Assembly: GCA_030524705.1 (NCBI GenBank)
Contig: JAUNGD010000027.1
Location: forward strand, 1 to 43,065
Direction of reading: 5' to 3'
DNA from: Lachnospiraceae bacterium
GTDB taxonomy: Bacteria > Bacillota > Clostridia > Lachnospirales > Lachnospiraceae
Length of the DNA: 43,065 bases
Every line of letters starts with the position of its first letter. Position 1 is the stretch's first letter. Made by a program: the position numbers and the translations under genes. This document shows positions 41,625 through 43,065 of this stretch, piece after piece. The notes beneath the pieces were generated by a model. It worked only from the letters and a program-made list of their open reading frames with translations. It did not search any database and was not told the DNA's origin.

Positions 41625-43034
41625 ATGGGTGGTTTTTTCGGAGTTGCTTCCAAAAATAACTGTACACTGGAATTATTTTACGGTATTGATTATCATTCAC
41701 ATTTGGGAACCAGGCGCGGCGGCATGGCGGTCTGCGGAGCGCGGGGCTTTCAGCGGGCAATTCATAATATTGAAAATTCTCCGTTCCGTACAAAATTTGA
41801 GCGGGACGTGGAGGAGATGGAGGGAAATTTCGGCATCGGATGTATTTCTGATTATGAGCCGCAGCCCCTTTTGATCCAGTCGCATCTTGGCAGCTTTGCC
41901 ATCACGACGGTGGGGAAGATCAACAACATGGACCAGCTTCTGAGCTACGTTTATGAAAATGGAAATACGCATTTTCAGGAGATGAGCGGCGGCCAGGTCA
42001 ATGCGACGGAGCTCGTTGCCTCCCTGATCTGCAAAAAGGACAGCATAGTAGAGGGGATCCGGTACGTTCAGGAGGTGGTGGATGGCTCCATGACGCTGCT
42101 TTTGATGACGAAGGAGGGACTGTACGCGGCAAGAGACCGGTACGGCAGAACGCCGCTGGTGATCGGCCGCAAGGAGGATGCGTACTGTGTGTCCTTCGAG
42201 AGCTTTGCGTACATCAATCTTGGATATACGGATTATAAGGAGCTGGGACCGGCGGAGATCGTGTTCATCGACCCGGACGGGGTGAAGACCCTCAGTGAGC
42301 CCCGGGAGGAAATGCGCATCTGCTCCTTCCTCTGGGTATATTATGGTTATCCGACCTCCTCCTATGAGGGCGTGAATGTGGAGGAGATGCGATATAAATG
42401 CGGAAGCATGCTGGCACAGCGCGACAACGGCAATGTCAGCCCGGACATCGTAGCAGGCGTCCCGGATTCCGGCGTTGCCCATGCGATCGGCTATGCAAAC
42501 GAGTCTGGCATCCCATATGCGAGACCCTTTATCAAGTATACGCCGACCTGGCCGCGTTCCTTTATGCCGACGCACCAGAGCCAGAGAAACCTGATTGCAC
42601 GGATGAAGCTGATCCCGGTCAAGGCGCTGATTCAGAACAAAAAGCTGCTGCTGATCGACGATTCCATCGTCCGGGGTACACAGCTGCGGGAGACAACGGA
42701 ATTTCTGTATGCCAGCGGAGCCAAGGAGGTACACGTTCGTCCAGCGTGTCCGCCGCTTCTGTACGGCTGCAAATACCTGAACTTCTCCAGATCGAAGTCA
42801 GAGATGGATCTGATCACAAGAAGGGTGATTAAGGAACGTGAGGGAGATGTATCCCAGGAGGTGCTGGACGACTATGCGAATCCCTGCAGCAAGCGTTACG
42901 AAGAAATGCTGGAAGCAATTCGCAGGGAGCAGAACTTCACAACGCTTCGTTATCACAGATTGGACGACCTTGAGAAATCCATCGGTATCTCACCGTGCAA
43001 GCTGTGTACGTACTGCTTCAACGGCAAAGAATGA
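41625..43034 (+). CDS. Amidophosphoribosyltransferase (PurF)-like protein lacking the N-terminal cysteine nucleophile
   Basis: 469 residues. The N-terminal class II glutamine amidotransferase fold is recognisable (YHSHLGTRRGGMAV, EGNFGIGCISDY, QVNATELVASLI), but the protein starts MGGFFGV where PurF has MCGVFGI, so the catalytic Cys is replaced by Gly. The C-terminal phosphoribosyltransferase domain is intact: GVPDSGVAHAIGYA and the PRPP motif LLIDDSIVRGTQL. It ends with a CKLCTYC cysteine cluster. It may use free ammonia, receive ammonia from a partner, or have another role. AAGGAG sits 12 bases before the ATG. No other purine genes are next to it. Confidence 0.85.
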   Translation: MGGFFGVASKNNCTLELFYGIDYHSHLGTRRGGMAVCGARGFQRAIHNIENSPFRTKFERDVEEMEGNFGIGCISDYEPQPLLIQSHLGSFAITTVGKINNMDQLLSYVYENGNTHFQEMSGGQVNATELVASLICKKDSIVEGIRYVQEVVDGSMTLLLMTKEGLYAARDRYGRTPLVIGRKEDAYCVSFESFAYINLGYTDYKELGPAEIVFIDPDGVKTLSEPREEMRICSFLWVYYGYPTSSYEGVNVEEMRYKCGSMLAQRDNGNVSPDIVAGVPDSGVAHAIGYANESGIPYARPFIKYTPTWPRSFMPTHQSQRNLIARMKLIPVKALIQNKKLLLIDDSIVRGTQLRETTEFLYASGAKEVHVRPACPPLLYGCKYLNFSRSKSEMDLITRRVIKEREGDVSQEVLDDYANPCSKRYEEMLEAIRREQNFTTLRYHRLDDLEKSIGISPCKLCTYCFNGKE

Positions 43035-43065
43035 TGTATGTAAAAAGATGTAATATAAAAGATGT

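Overview
The window reads as a chromosome segment of a spore-forming, low-to-mid GC Gram-positive of the class Clostridia, most likely Lachnospiraceae. This rests on a Firmicutes-type ireB-ruvX-DUF1292 block, RNase J, TrmR/TrhP tRNA-modification genes, an intact mother-cell sigma factor SigK, an alanine-type T-box and consensus TTGACA/TATAAT promoters. The genus cannot be fixed from the sequence alone. Nearly every gene is on the + strand.

Layout. 1-5110: housekeeping block (ireB 3' part, ruvX, DUF1292, RNase J, YlbF, trmR, trhP). 5111-6900: AraC/GyrI-like regulator flanked by decayed pieces of an ABC transporter and a LacI regulator. 6900-11699: complete livJHMGF branched-chain amino acid ABC transporter. 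11955-15105: DUF3786 protein, sigK (behind a hairpin covering its ribosome binding site), Sfp-type phosphopantetheinyl transferase, homocysteine S-methyltransferase and a 63-bp tandem repeat. 15108-20651: hflK-hflC, a membrane protein joining a zinc ribbon to a C-type lectin fold, a GH3 lipoprotein, and a MerR/TipAS regulator with its operator. 20829-22390: perfect promoter, T-box riboswitch (proposed specifier GCA, Ala) and an AlaT-like aminotransferase. 22568-39694: phosphate regulon pstS-pstC-pstA-pstB // phoU-nptA-phoP-phoR. 39821-43034: L,D-transpeptidase, tRNA-Arg(ACG), and a PurF-like protein lacking the usual N-terminal nucleophile cysteine.

The main discovery is inside the phosphate regulon. 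pstB is cut within its Walker B codons (at 25994 and 34532) by about 8.5 kb of visibly more AT-rich DNA. Right after the left junction the island carries a complete, diverged replacement pstB. It also carries two apparent defence modules: an AbiF-type HEPN protein flanked by two copies (47 of 52 positions identical) of a small structured RNA, and a three-gene ABC-three-component (ABC-3C) system. The island looks like two elements in tandem. The right end at 28406-28638 and the right end at 34285-34535 are homologous. Each has a Pho-box promoter of fixed geometry (TTTAC hexamers at 11- and 23-bp steps, then a -10), followed by a start codon and a 42-codon leader ending TLPKILD. At the outer end this leader is fused in frame to the 3' part of pstB, immediately upstream of phoU. 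The element therefore appears built to break pstB, replace it, and restart phosphate-regulated expression of the distal operon. No recombinase gene is present in the window.

The same Pho-box geometry precedes pstS and nptA, and the PhoP/PhoR pair is encoded next door, so the element's right-end promoters are probably read by the host regulator. A second unusual point is pstS itself: its two family halves occur in the reverse of the usual order, as in a circular permutation. All assignments come from reading the sequence and from family knowledge; no database search was run.
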